Source: Loripinus fragilis
Taxonomy: Eukaryota > Mollusca > Bivalvia > Lucinida > Lucinidae
NCBI GenBank assembly: GCA_964019695.1
Contig: OZ026520.1
Location: forward strand, 95,953,824 to 96,017,823
DNA: 64,000 bases
Direction of reading: 5' to 3'
Under the pieces are notes generated by a model that saw only the letters and a program-made list of their open reading frames with translations, did not search any database and was not told the DNA's origin. A program made the position numbers and the translations under genes. Shown one piece after another: positions 36,278 through 46,256 of this stretch; the stretch's first letter is position 1; each line of letters opens with the position of its first letter.

Positions 36278-37340
36278 TCAGACGATGATGATCTGTAATA
36301 GGGTCTGCCTCTCCCGGGTCTCCATGTACCTCGGTAGCCCCCCTCTCCTTCTTCCATAACCTCTGTATGGTACTTGACCACGTCCTCTACCAATTCTACT
36401 GAGATCTTGTATATATTTCACATTCTTGTTAATATCTCCATCATCCCCATACAGATTATCAGTAAATGGTAAAGATGATGATGTGAGTGGATAATACTTT
36501 GGGTCAAGATCATGTTTATGTGACTCCTTCCTCTTATTATTTATAAGTTTGTTGGCATGTCCTAAAAGAGCCAAAGCATTTGTACCCCACTCAACTGACT
36601 GTGGGTCCATATTATCACCCTCCTTTTCAAGAAGTTTGACCAGATTGATAGAAGATTTTACATTTAGGTTCTGAATTGCCTGCATTTTACTATCATCAGT
36701 CTGAGTTTGAGGTTTTAACAACCGCCACATGCCAGGGTTAACTCTAGTTTAGACCAAAGACTCACAATTAACAGGTCTATAAATATCTCTTACAATTTCA
36801 CTGGCCCGATCGTCATTGATACCCCCTCTGAACGAACTGTTGACAAACTGGGCCAAATCATCATTTATCTCATTATCAACTTTGTCAACAATTTGAAATT
36901 TCTCTGACAAGTCTTTAAATTTCTCACATCTAGGTTTCTTAGCACAGGGCTCAACTATATCAGATAAACATTCAGTCTCCTGTACAGTCTCAAAATCTTC
37001 ATCATAAAAACCCTCATTATCACAAGTATCATCATACTCATATATATATATAGTCAACACGCTGTGATAGTTTTTCTAGCTTATCACTCTATTTAATCAA
37101 ATTAGTGTTCATTTCTCTCAAAATAGATATCATCTCTTTATTCATACTACTGGGAGGGGTAACGGTTGACACAGAGGGAGATTTGCGTTTAGACACCTGT
37201 GTAATACACGTCGACGACGGTGCCCTTTGAGACAAAGACTTAGATGTTTCAGCCGTTTTGTCAGAAACAGAAACGACACCGTCGTCATTTTCTTTATTGT
37301 TGTTCATTTCTTTCTTCTTGCTCAACATAGCGTTGGCCAT
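36278..37340 (-). pseudogene. DIRS-type retrotransposon gag-like ORF1, damaged
   Basis: Three collinear pieces on the minus strand. 37340-37089 is Lys/Ser/Thr-rich and ends at a TAG, after which a coiled-coil-like stretch (DKLEKLSQRVD) follows. The frame then shifts at a (TA)n tract near 37035-37048. 37060-36749 is acidic (EYDDTCDNEG) and ends at a TAA. 36730-36278 continues in the same frame and ends in an Arg-Gly-rich tail (GRGRGQVPYRGYGRRRGG) typical of nucleic-acid-binding ORF1 products. It closes with a UGA, beyond which the RT frame is open without a shift. The damage is one internal stop in each part and one frameshift. ORF1 products of DIRS elements are thought to package the element RNA. 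Confidence 0.75.
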
Positions 37341-37669
37341 ATTGATCAGCTGTTTATCAGCGGTTTATCAATGAAATGTCACACACGTGAGACAAAACAA
37401 ACTTCGTTTGCTGTGGACAAATTTTGCAAAATATATTCAATTCTACGAATTGAATTATAAATAAAAGCTACAACGTAGCATATAAGTAAACTAATAACAC
37501 CAAGCTAATGATTTGCTGACCATCTGGAACTTGTACCACAGAATACACATCTGCAGGTGTTCGGTCAGTCAGTGTTGAGAAAAAAGGGCAAGACATAAAG
37601 GGGCCTTTGTTCTGTCTATTAACTACAATTATAATATAACTGTCATTATATTTACTCCTAATAGAGCCC

Positions 37670-37990
37670 TTGTTTACAGGGAGTTACATGTATGTTGAAT
37701 ATTCAGCATATATGTGTCTCAGAGATACAGTATGATATTTACTCTTAATAGATCCCTGGCTCATGGAGAGTTATGTTGAGGACTTGATAGCTGCAAATTC
37801 AGAATATATGTGTCTCAGAGGTACACTGGGAAGTTCTGTTGAGGACTTGATAGCTGCATATTCAGAATATATGTGTCTCAGAGGTACAGTGGGGAGTTCT
37901 GTTGAGGACTTCAATGTTGAATATTCAGAATATATGTGTCTCAGAGGTACAGTGGGAAGTTCTGTTGAGGACTTCATACAAGCTGAATAA
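37670..37990 (+). repeat. Minisatellite, right part, 63-bp units
   Basis: Four near-identical units of 63 bp with GGAGTTCTGTTGAGGACTT and TCAGAATATATGTGTCTCAGAGGTACA. Because 63 is divisible by three, one frame stays open on each strand, giving a repetitive ORF on both. It is the same array as 34868-35105, split by the DIRS element. Confidence 0.88.
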
Positions 37991-38054
37991 TATCTGTGTC
38001 CCTAAATTCAACCATGGCTCATAGGGAGTTACGCTGATAATGTGAAATTTGACT

Positions 38055-38248
38055 ACAGTAAAACCTGTCTTGAGTGGCCACTCAAAAAGAAGATGAGATA
38101 TTGGTTTTCAAGACCGATGATCGCTTAATGCAGGTCAAAATTATTGCAGCATTCTGCAATACTTTTGACCTTCATTTAGCTACTAATTGTCTTTAAACCT
38201 TTGTTTTCTATTTTTGAGTGACCACATAAGACAGGTTTCATTGCATAC
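38055..38248. mobile_element. MITE, AAACCTGTCTTGAGTGGCC family
   Basis: The left end AAACCTGTCTTGAGTGGCCA with CTCAAAAA and the right end TTTTTGAGTGACCAC with AAGACAGGTTT are inverted. The inner GCAGGTCAAAATTATTGCAG is also palindromic. A partial copy (left end only) occurs at about 60155-60190. Confidence 0.8.
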
Positions 38249-38350
38249 AGAATATCTTAGTCTCAGAGATTTGTTTTTATACCACCTTTACCAACTTTAG
38301 CACAAAATATCTCGTGATTTGCAAGGTCTACACAGATGTAGGTGGTATAA

Positions 38351-38452
38351 AATAGTTATACAATGTTTGTCCACCTGTACGTAAGATAATCCACTCGCTA
38401 ATGCTGGTGGATTATCTCCACCTACAGGTGAACAACCCATGGTATAACTATT
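38351..38452. repeat. Hairpin MITE, copy 2
   Basis: AATAGTTATACAATG and CCACCTGTACG on the left pair with CCTACAGGTG and CATGGTATAACTATT on the right. Same family as 34630-34736. Confidence 0.8.
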
Positions 38453-39469
38453 ACTTGTCATCAACTTATTTTACAGATGGAGAAGGGGTCCTTACTGGTA
38501 TAGCTATACATCGGGCCAGTTAAGCAAAAATAATTTGCGTAAATTTGCTATTATTTTCTTATCCATCAGTTTAAACATTTGTTTTGGGTGCTCAAAAGAA
38601 CCGTCCTTTTGAGTACCCACAACATATGTTTTGGTTGAGAAATAAGAAAAATAATTTTCAGTTACGCGCCTGCCTATACCCAGAAAACAAAGCAGGCTAC
38701 CATTGCCCCCAACCCAAGGGGGGGGGGGGGGGGGGGTGGGTACTCCGATAATTTTATTTATTATATACCTGCCATGAGATGCATCAGATACAACCCTTTT
38801 TGCGACTTGAAAATACAAAATCTTGTATCACGCTACTTCTGTATCACCAATCTCCATATTTTACCCACCTCACAAGCATAAAATCCAGCAGCTGACGGCA
38901 ATCTCTGAATGGTCAATAACAATATTAATTACTAAAATCACTGCTCTATACGATGTTTCAGCTATTAGCCTTTACTATTTTTTTCGTATTAAAGAAAAGG
39001 AATTAAACACAAGTCAATAAATGCATTTTCCTGAGCTTCAATAACATCAGCTTGATCATTGTCCGAAAAAGACAACATTAAGTCTTTCTCATCACAAAAC
39101 AAAAACAAATCTGCAGCAAGAGGAGTACAATTTGAACCTATTCAGAGACACCTACAATTTGTCTATTCAAGTTTGAGCCATATCTTATAAATATATTGTC
39201 CAACAGATAATAGAGAGCACAGAAACTTTCTGACATGACAAAAATTATATCTTTTAGGTTGTTCAGAAGTGAAAAAGCATGTTTCTCATTACAAGCCAAA
39301 TAAAGTGAGCCTCTCTGATAAAAGTTTGTTCAATTAATTTGGTTAGCTTAGATCTAGATCAAGCTCGATGTTTTGTCAGGTCTGATCTGGGTCCAAACTG
39401 TTTGCAAAGGTTATCAGCAGATGACGATAGTAGGTAAAGAGTTTTAAATGTGACATGATCTGGCCCCGA
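38453..39469. other. Intron sequence; no gene recognised
   Basis: A poly-G run is at about 38720-38738. A good-looking acceptor (TTATTTTACAG) ends at 38475, but the following frame meets stops quickly and no donor is in phase. GATCTGGGTCCAAACTG at about 39387 belongs to a dispersed repeat also seen at 63908. Confidence 0.4.
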
Positions 39470-39606
39470 GGTCATAAAACTTTGATAAATACAACATCTG
39501 AGAGACTTTCAGGAGCTTCTTTATTTGTTGATATTTTAGTGTTTATGAACAGTTGAAATTTCCTGCTCAGTTGAGTTGAGCATGAAAAAAGTTTTATAAC
39601 CTCTAG
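39470..39606. mobile_element. MITE, GAGGTTATAAAACTTT ends
   Basis: The left end GAGGTCATAAAACTTT and the right end AAAGTTTTATAACCTC are inverted. The body includes ATAAATACAACATCTGAGAG and GCTCAGTTGAGTTGAGCATG. Related copies are at 63456-63672 and 63713-63770. It ends 26 bp before an exon. Confidence 0.82.
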
Positions 39607-39632
39607 ACTGGATGATGGTTTTGTGTTTTCAG

Positions 39633-39725
39633 ACTGGCAAAGGAAAATTGAAGAAGTAAAAATGGCTGTTGGGGAAGATAATATTGGACCAGTCAACAAA
39701 GTTTTAGAATATGGCTATAAAGGAA
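39633..39725 (+). CDS. FASTKD-family protein, linker exon before the RAP domain
   Basis: A 93-bp internal exon with acceptor TTGTGTTTTCAG and donor GGAA|GTAAGTAC. The frame enters with two bases of a codon and leaves with one, matching both neighbours. It reads WQRKIEEVKMAVGEDN, then VNKVLEYGYKG. In FASTKD proteins the region before the RAP domain runs as a helix ending in a short Gly-rich turn, then a '.YGY' that leads into a strand, which this follows; the next exon continues directly with TIVCLMDQNDKLVPY. Intron repeats begin only 90 bp downstream. I know the family pattern from memory; no alignment was made. Confidence 0.78.
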
Positions 39726-39815
39726 GTAAGTACAGCATAGGGAACCAGTAGACTATCAAGATTTTTTTTCAAATTCAAAATTATAGTTGGTGAATGACCA
39801 TCCTGTGTTTTTGTT

Positions 39816-41062
39816 GTGTCGCCTGAAAGGCATGGTCGACACATAGGGGTCATGTCTTCATCGGCAGTTGTCACACTTTTGGTTTCCGATCGATAACTCT
39901 TCATTAAAACTTCACAGAAGGGTCAAAGATAAAGTTCAAAAAGGGGGATAATCTGCAAAATTTTGAATGAGTTATGGCCCTTTTTATGCCCCCAAATTTG
40001 GAAAAATTGAAGGGGCATATTGCTTTTGGCTTGTCCGTGTGTGTGTCTGTCGGTCTGTTACAAAATTTATTAAGATATAGTTTTGAAATTTCATATATGG
40101 ATTACTCGTCAAAAAATAATTGACACCAGCTTTGGAAAAATTGAAGAGGCATATTGCTTTGGGCTTGTCCGTGTGTGTGTGTGCGTCCGTCTGTCCGACC
40201 GTTACAAAATTTATTAAGATACAGTTTTGAAATTTCATATATGGATTCCTCATCAAAAAATAATTGACACATATTTTTTTAAGTCAGGATTATCCCCCTT
40301 TGTTAAGTTATGCCCCTTTTAAAGGGTCATAATGAAATTTTGTAATCAAGATATCTCAAAAATTATAACAGCTATGAGCTTCAAACTTGGTCAGCTAATA
40401 GAGCATAATGAGTAGATAACCTGGTGAAAATTTTAAAAAAAGTTATTATAATTTTTTGAGTTATTGCCCTTTGCAAATTTGGACATAGAAAATTTGATAT
40501 CTCAAAAACTATAACAGCTATGAGCTTCAAACTTGGGCAGGTAATAGATGATAATGAGTAGATATTCTGGTGAAAATTAAAAAAAAAAGTTTGTTTGATT
40601 TTTTGAGTTATTGCCATTTGCAAATTTTTGGCATTGAAAACTTGTAATCAAGATATCTCGAAAATCATTGTTGCTTGGAGCTTCAAACATGGTCAGTTGG
40701 TAGAATATGATGAGTAGATTACCTGGTGAAAATTAAGAATAAAAGTTATTTTATTTTTTTAAGTAATTGCCTTTTGTAAATTTGGGCATTGAAAACTTAT
40801 GAACCCTTCTTGACAAGCAAAGGGTTGGGGCATAAAGTTTCATAAACATCATTTCTAGTTTAACATATATTTTGGCTTAATTGTGGTATTTCAGTTTACG
40901 ATCATTAACTTTTGAAGGGTTGCAACAATATCAGTCAAATTTTACAGAATGCTACAGCATCATAAAATACAGGTCAAGTTTTAATTTAGGGGTCATTCCC
41001 AAAGTTTTGACTGAGTTATGGCCCTTTTTAGGTTTAGGCTAATGCAAATGCTATATTAGCTT
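39816..41062 (+). mobile_element. GTGTCGCCTGA-family repeat element, interrupted, first layer of the intron nest
   Basis: GTGTCGCCTGAAAGGCATGG starts a hairpin-first element. Blocks TTGGTTTCCGATCGATAACT, ATAATCTGCAAAATTTTGA and GAGTTATGGCCCTTTTT match a sibling at 60735-61100. The copy is split by another element at 39987-40856 and resumes at about 40857; a further element is inserted at its T-run at 41062. Confidence 0.75.
39987..40856 (+). mobile_element. ATGCCCC-family hairpin-first element
   Basis: It starts ATGCCCCCAAATTTGG with GGGGCATATTGCTTTTGGC, so the first 40 bp fold back. TTGTCCGTGTGTGTGTCTGT follows, with a 127-bp duplication of the 5' part. The core carries AACTATAACAGCTATGAGC and GAGTTATTGCC in three units of about 120 bp. 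It ends CAAAGGGTTGGGGCATAAAG. Confidence 0.75.
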
Positions 41063-41463
41063 TTTAGCTCACCTGAGCCCAAGGCTATAGTATACCAGTC
41101 TCTCCGGTGTCCATCCATCGGCCGTCTGTCAACATTTTCAGACATCTCCGCTGAAACCACTGGGCAAATTTAACTCAAATTTCATATGGAGACTCCTAAG
41201 GACACAGGAACAATAGGTTGTTCAAATGGTCCTGGTCACATGACCAAGATATGACCATATATGGTAAAAAACCTTTAAAAATCTTTTTTCTTCAGAACCA
41301 CTTGGCAGATGACCTTTGGACTTGGTATGTTGCATTGGGGATGGGAGGCCTACCATGTTTGTTCAAATAATGATCCTAGGTTGATCTTGACCTAATTAAG
41401 GTCAAGGTCAAATTTTGTTTCTAATGCATTTAAATTGATTTTTTTTTTTTGAAAAGTTGATTT
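41063..41463 (+). mobile_element. TTAGCTCACCTGAG-family element A (left part; probable remainder at 51708-51780)
   Basis: Starts TTAGCTCACCTGAGCCCAAG and TAGTATACCAGTCTCTCC. It breaks off at GAAAAGTTGATTTTTAG, where a second member of the same family begins. Sequence continuing this point (TTTGAATACTGTTAAAGCCA) reappears at 51708, more than 10 kb away. Confidence 0.75.
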
Positions 41464-42189
41464 TTAGCTCACCGTGGTGAGCTAAAAGTATAGCAGTCAC
41501 TCCCGCGTCCGGCGTCTGTCCGTCCGTCAACATTTCAAACATCTACTCCTCTGAAACCGCTGGGCCAGTTGAATTCAAATTTCATATGGAGACTTCTTAG
41601 GATTAGGGAACCAAAGTTGGTTCAAATGGTCCTGGTCACATGACCAAGATGGCTGCCATGCCCATATATGGTAAAAATCTTTAAAAATCTTCTTCTCCAG
41701 AACCAGAAGGCCGATGACCTTGGGACTTAGTATGTAGGATTGGGGATGTTATGCCTACCAAGTTTGTTCAAATAATGATCCTATGTTGACCTTGACCCAC
41801 TTTAAGTCAAGGTCAAATTTGCTTCCTAATGCATTTAAATGGGAATTTTTTTTTTTGAAAAGTTCATTTTTTGATTACTGTTAAAGCCAAAGTCATTATT
41901 CTTACTTCATATGTTAAACTTAATGAGACAATAGCTATAAATAAGTTTCAAAGGTCATGGTTGACCTTTCAGCCAAGGTCGCTCATATTGGAGTCTCAAC
42001 AATATATTAAAACATAGTTTTCTCACAAACCATTGGCCCAATTGAACTCAAATCTCATGTGAAGACTTCTTATGATAAATTAGTCAAAAATTATTATGAA
42101 ATATTTTGGTCACATGACCAAAATGACTGCCACACCCATATATGATAAAAACCTTTAAAAAATCTTCTTCTCCTGAACCAGAAGGCCGC
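41464..42189 (+). mobile_element. TTAGCTCACC-family element B (left part; remainder 48320-48476)
   Basis: Starts AGCTCACCGTGGTGAGCT, a perfect palindrome, then CGTCTGTCCGTCCGTC. One full core unit and part of a second are present. It is interrupted in CCAGAAGGCCG by a terminal-inverted-repeat element and resumes at GGTGACCTTGCAACTTGG (about 48323). Confidence 0.78.
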
Positions 42190-42227
42190 CAGCGTTCTGC
42201 CAAAGCTGCGTTTTCTGCATTGACGCA

Positions 42228-43203
42228 TTATTATACCCCCAGTAGGAAGTATATAGGGGGTATATAGTTTTTGCCTTATCTGTAATAATGTTTGTTTGTC
42301 TGTCCGTTTGTCTGTTTGTCTGTAAACTTTTTTTCTGTCAAAGATTTCTCAGCAACTACTTGACTTAGGGTTCTGAAATTTGGTACAAAGCTTGATAGTG
42401 ATGAGTTGTATTGTGTGACAAAAAAACAGCCACATATTGCTTATCAGTCCCTTTATTTGTTCATTTTTCTTTCTCTCCAATGGTAAATTCCATCACAGAT
42501 TTCTCAGCTCCTATTGGAGCCAGTGTTTTCAAATTTTGTGTACACCCTCAGGTAAGCAAAGTGTATTGTGTAAATGAAAATAAAGATGCTAATCCTTATT
42601 TTCCTTCTTTTTTCAATTTTTTGTTTTTCCTTCTGTCGCTCTTATATAATACAAACGGACATTTTTTCTGTCAAAGTTTTTCAGCAACTTCTTGAATTAT
42701 GATGAGTTGTATTGTGTAACAAAAAAACAGCCACGTATTGTTTATCAGTTTCTTAATTTGTTCATTTTGCTTTCTCTCCAATGAAAATTTCTGTCACAGA
42801 TTTCTCAGCTCCTATAGGAGCGGGTGTTTTCAAATTTTGTGTACACTTTTAGTTAGACAAAGTGTATTGTGTAAATTAAAATTAAGATGCTAATCCTCAT
42901 TTTGCCTTCTTTTTTCTTTTTTTATTTTTTCCTTCTGTCACTCTTATATAATACATATGGACATTTTTTTCTGTCAAAGATTTCTCAGCAACTACTTGAC
43001 TTAGGATTCTTAAATTTGGTACAAAGCTTGATAGTGATGAGTTGTATTGTGTAACAAAAAACAGCCACATACAGCATATCAGTCCCTTTATTTGTTCATT
43101 TTTCTTTCTCTCTAATGAAAATTTCTCGGCTCCTATTGGAGCCAGTGTTTTCAAATTTTGTGTACACCTTCAGGTAGGCTAAGTGTATTATGTAAATGAA
43201 AAC
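42228..43203 (+). mobile_element. ATACCCCC-family hairpin-first element (remainder at 44656-45010)
   Basis: TATACCCCCAGTAGGAAGTA then TATAGGGGGTATATAG form the starting fold, followed by GTCTGTCCGTTTGTCTG. About three core units share TTTCTCAGCAACTACTTGAC, GATGAGTTGTATTGTGT, ACAGCCACAT and TTCTCAGCTCCTATTGGAGC. The core resumes at 44656 after an insertion. Confidence 0.75.
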
Positions 43204-43204
43204 A

Positions 43205-43500
43205 AAGATGCTAAGTAAGTAAGGGTGCAAAGATCAGGAATCGATACAATCAAGTACCACACCTGACCCAGGATACCAATGGGAAAGTGACAACTCACAG
43301 CAGACACCACAAACGAGAGCCAAGAGGTCAGCCCTTTCCCAGCAGGTGACCACAAAGCACATATAAACAGACGCGCACAAAGACATAGCAAACACAAGAC
43401 AGAACAAAAACATAAAAAATCCACAAAAGAAGTACCGCCTTGGAACAGTCAGTAAAATATTTTACTGGAGGGCTTAAACCGGTTTAACGGCGCCAACCTC
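43205..43500 (-). repeat. Interspersed repeat, copy 2 (reverse complement of 12842-13137)
   Basis: The minus strand carries the same blocks as 12842-13137, including AAACCGGTTTAAGCCCTCCA and CTTGATTGTATCGATTCCTG. The adjoining 43557-43660 and 44585-44600 also match 12600-12840, so the shared segment is longer than the core. Confidence 0.88.
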
Positions 43501-43516
43501 ACCCTTAATTCAGATG

Positions 43517-43557
43517 TTTTGTTTGTTTGTTTTTGTTGCTTTACGTCCCATGTCAAA
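43517..43557 (-). mobile_element. Extremely 5'-truncated SINE insertion (41 bp)
   Basis: It consists only of the 3' end of the SINE seen at 10136-10460 (GTTGCTTTACGTCCCA plus the TTTG tail). It is flanked by perfect 12-bp direct repeats TTAATTCAGATG at 43505-43516 and 43558-43569, which shows retroposition rather than partial deletion. Confidence 0.88.
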
Positions 43558-43661
43558 TTAATTCAGATGTGGATCAAGACACATAGATGTTTGGTTTGCA
43601 TGAAAGACCCCTAACTTATCAATGCATCGTCTCCTAAAACATATAAATCAAGATATAACAA

Positions 43662-44579
43662 CACAGTGTAGGACCGGAAGTGTACGGTATTTGTGCTTGT
43701 ACATTCTTTTGAGATTGTACATCGACGGATAAGTTATTTGTGCAAGGCGGTCGCTTGGAAACGGTAAGCAGATTTGTAGTTTTTGTCAGTTTTGATTATT
43801 TTTCTGTGAAATAAAGTATCGGCATTGTTTGCGTAATGACTCGGGGACATTTCAGGTGCATGTACATGTTATTCAAAGTCACGGTTTCGCAACGAAAAGA
43901 CTTTAATCATGTCAACATAAGAATTGTGAAAACATCTGACATAAAATAGACGCCGTTTTTGAGATGTTATCGAGTATCCTTTTGAAACTTTATATGTCAA
44001 GAACAAAAAACAGCAATAAAAATGAACGGCACTATCAAGTGTATGTGAGTTTATTCTCACAATGAGGTAAAAATGCTAAGTAGGTCATCGGTTTCAATGC
44101 TAATTTTTGTAATTGCCGTTCAAATAACCGTACAAATATGGAATTAAACAGTGCAAACAAAAACCCCTCCCATGACAGTTTTATTGTATGCATCGATAAA
44201 CAAGCCTATAAACTAAGTTTACAGATTACTAAAAATGTGAAAAATAGTGAAAAACTGAAATAAACAAATGTCTGGTTGAAGATATCGAGCTTGCAAAGAC
44301 ACTGAAACTCGGACGAAACCAGGTGATAGCGTGATTTTCGTTGTTTTGTGAAACTTTCGGATTTAATGAAAAAAATCGAATAGTGGAAATCGATAGCTCA
44401 GCCTGTGTAACCTAATTTCCATCCACCAGAATTCCACTTAGAATGAAAGGCGTTTGAAAAAAGAGAAACTTCTTGTCAACCTACCCCTCGCTTCATTGCA
44501 CAAATAACTTATCCGTCGATGTACAATCTCAAAAGAATGTACAAGCACAAATACCGTACACTTCCGGTCCTACACTGTG
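43662..44579. mobile_element. 918-bp DNA transposon with perfect 83-bp TIRs starting CACAGTG, 5-bp target duplication
   Basis: 43662-43744 and 44497-44579 are exact reverse complements over 83 bp. The ends read CACAGTGTAGGACCGG. Flanks are AACAA on both sides (43657-43661, 44580-44584). The related segment at 12730-12765 has the uninterrupted site (GATATAGCAAGGAGATA on its minus strand), confirming a 5-bp duplication. Five-base duplications and CAC...TG termini are known for Transib and RAG-like elements; CACAGTG is the RAG recombination heptamer. No nonamer-like motif at 12 or 23 bp and no transposase were seen, so it would be non-autonomous. Identical TIRs suggest a young insertion. Confidence 0.85.
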
Positions 44580-45010
44580 AACAAGGAGATAAAGCAAAGA
44601 TAAGGACTCAGCAGTAAATAAAACTGAATACCGGAGCAAAAGAAATCCAACAGGTAAAGCTCATTTTGCCTTTTTTTAATTTTTCCTTCTGTCACTCCTT
44701 TATAACACATATGGGACATATTTCGTCAGTTTCCTCAGCAACTACTTGATTTAGGATTATGAAATTTTGTGTACACCTTCAGGTAGGCAAAGTGTATTGT
44801 GTAAATGAAAATTAAGATCCTTATCCTCATTTTGCCTTCTTTTTTCAAATTTTCAATTTCTCCTTCTGTCACTCCTATAAAACACATAGGGACATTTTTT
44901 ATCAAAGTTTTCTCAGAAAGTACTTGATTAAGGATTATCAAATCTTTAACAATTTTGTCTTTTCTCTGAAAGTGTTACAACCTCTGATGGCTACCGCCTG
45001 GGGTATGTGA

Positions 45011-45269
45011 GCTTTGCTCACTTCGTGCTATATTTTTGTTATCTGACACAACTTAAAATTGTCATGTGGGTCATCTTACGCATGCAAATTTCGGGCTTGA
45101 CGCTGATATTTGCAGCTTGTGGGTCAAAATTGTCATTTTCTAAAAATAAACTGTTTTCTTACGGAATTCCCAATGCATTGAAACAAATTTTTTGATAAGT
45201 GTTTGGGTCTTGTGAGAATTGAATAAGTCTAATTAATCTCTTGCTTCAGACTTGTACACTTATTATATG
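45011..45269. other. Presumed interior of the hAT-like element; no gene recognised
   Basis: Single-copy-looking sequence between nested repeats. One 62-codon ORF with no family features. Confidence 0.35.
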
Positions 45270-45509
45270 AGCCGCGGCATGAGATTTCCAACAATTTGAC
45301 ATTTTGACAAGTGTAGACTCGGACGGGCCTCTGCAGTCTTCTGTTAAGCTTAGAAACTCCAAATGGTGTTCAATCAGTAGCTTAACAATCATAGAATACT
45401 CAAGCGACTAGCAAAGGCTCTGATCAGACTGCGCGTATGCGCAGCCTGGTCTGAGGCTTTGCTGGTAGCACACACCACATTGTTGGAAATCTCATGCACT
45501 GGCTCATAT
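45270..45509. mobile_element. MITE, TGAGCC..GCATGAGATTTCCAACA ends
   Basis: The left end TGAGCCGCGGCATGAGATTT and the right end AAATCTCATGCACTGGCTCA are inverted. The internal CTGATCAGACTGCGCGTATG and GCGCAGCCTGGTCTGAG fold on themselves. A diverged copy lies at 59840-60056. Confidence 0.82.
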
Positions 45510-45761
45510 TATCTGATCATTTTTTTTTTTTTTTGTGCAATAAAACGAAACCTAGTCACACACTTAAAATCAACCAATGAAATACATCTTCACAAAGCAT
45601 GTGTCTATTATTTTGTCAGCAAAGATGGCGGACAGCTGGAATAAGTCTTGTGCGCGGACAATTCTAAGTTTCATCTCTATGCAGCTCATGAAGAATTAAA
45701 TCTAATTCAGATCATGACCTATATCCACCCACTGCAATTGCTGATCAAAACACTGAGAGCG

Positions 45762-45890
45762 TAGATGGGGTCAAAAACGATCACCAGAGTCCCCCCTGAT
45801 GAAATTGCGTCTGCAAGTTTGTCTGAAAAATTGTTTTCACGTTACCTTAGCAGCTTCGAAAATTCAGCTTCACTATACCAGTGTCAAGTA
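45762..45890 (+). CDS. Short ORF ending at a donor-like site, unknown
   Basis: From ATGGGGTCAAAAACGATC the frame reads 42-43 residues (MGSKTITRVPPDEIASASLS...), to TGTCAA|GTAAGTATC, a strong donor match. An earlier AAGATGGCGG start near 45623 opens an 18-codon ORF. I recognise no family. It lies inside the hAT-like element and could be its 5' coding exon, a captured gene fragment, or chance. Confidence 0.25.
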
Positions 45891-46256
45891 AGTATCATTG
45901 TAAGAAAAAAAAACATAGAGCAAACAATGTTCAGGCTATTTGTAAAATTCATGTATCGGGACCAGTCAGCATGCATTCATAGACATAAATTATGATAATT
46001 AGAGGTGAAATTTACGTATTTTTGTGTTTCCCATAGCTTTTCTTGGCTCAACGTTATTATCAGGTGTTATGTCCCACTATTTTTTGAAATGTCCCCACTT
46101 TTTCAAAGGTGGTGCAAGATGGCCAATCACATGGTCAGCCTGATTAGGTTCACGGACTTTATGAACCAGTATTTAATTTTAATTTCTGACATCAAAGGTA
46201 AGGAAAATCGTTCATAACTTTCGTTATACTGAGTCGAATTTTATGCGGTAAAGTGC

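Noticed and set aside
37763..37990. 75-codon ORF of 21-residue repeats
   Set aside because: The unit is 63 bp, so it stays open on both strands automatically. It is not called as a separate gene, though it could extend an exon.
38465..38510. Acceptor-like TTATTTTACAG followed by ATGGAGAAGGGG
   Set aside because: The readable frame after it stops within 15-20 codons and no donor in phase was found.
43662..43730. True RAG recombination signal with nonamer
   Set aside because: The heptamer CACAGTG is present, but no ACAAAAACC-like nonamer lies 12 or 23 bp inside; only the terminus resembles it.
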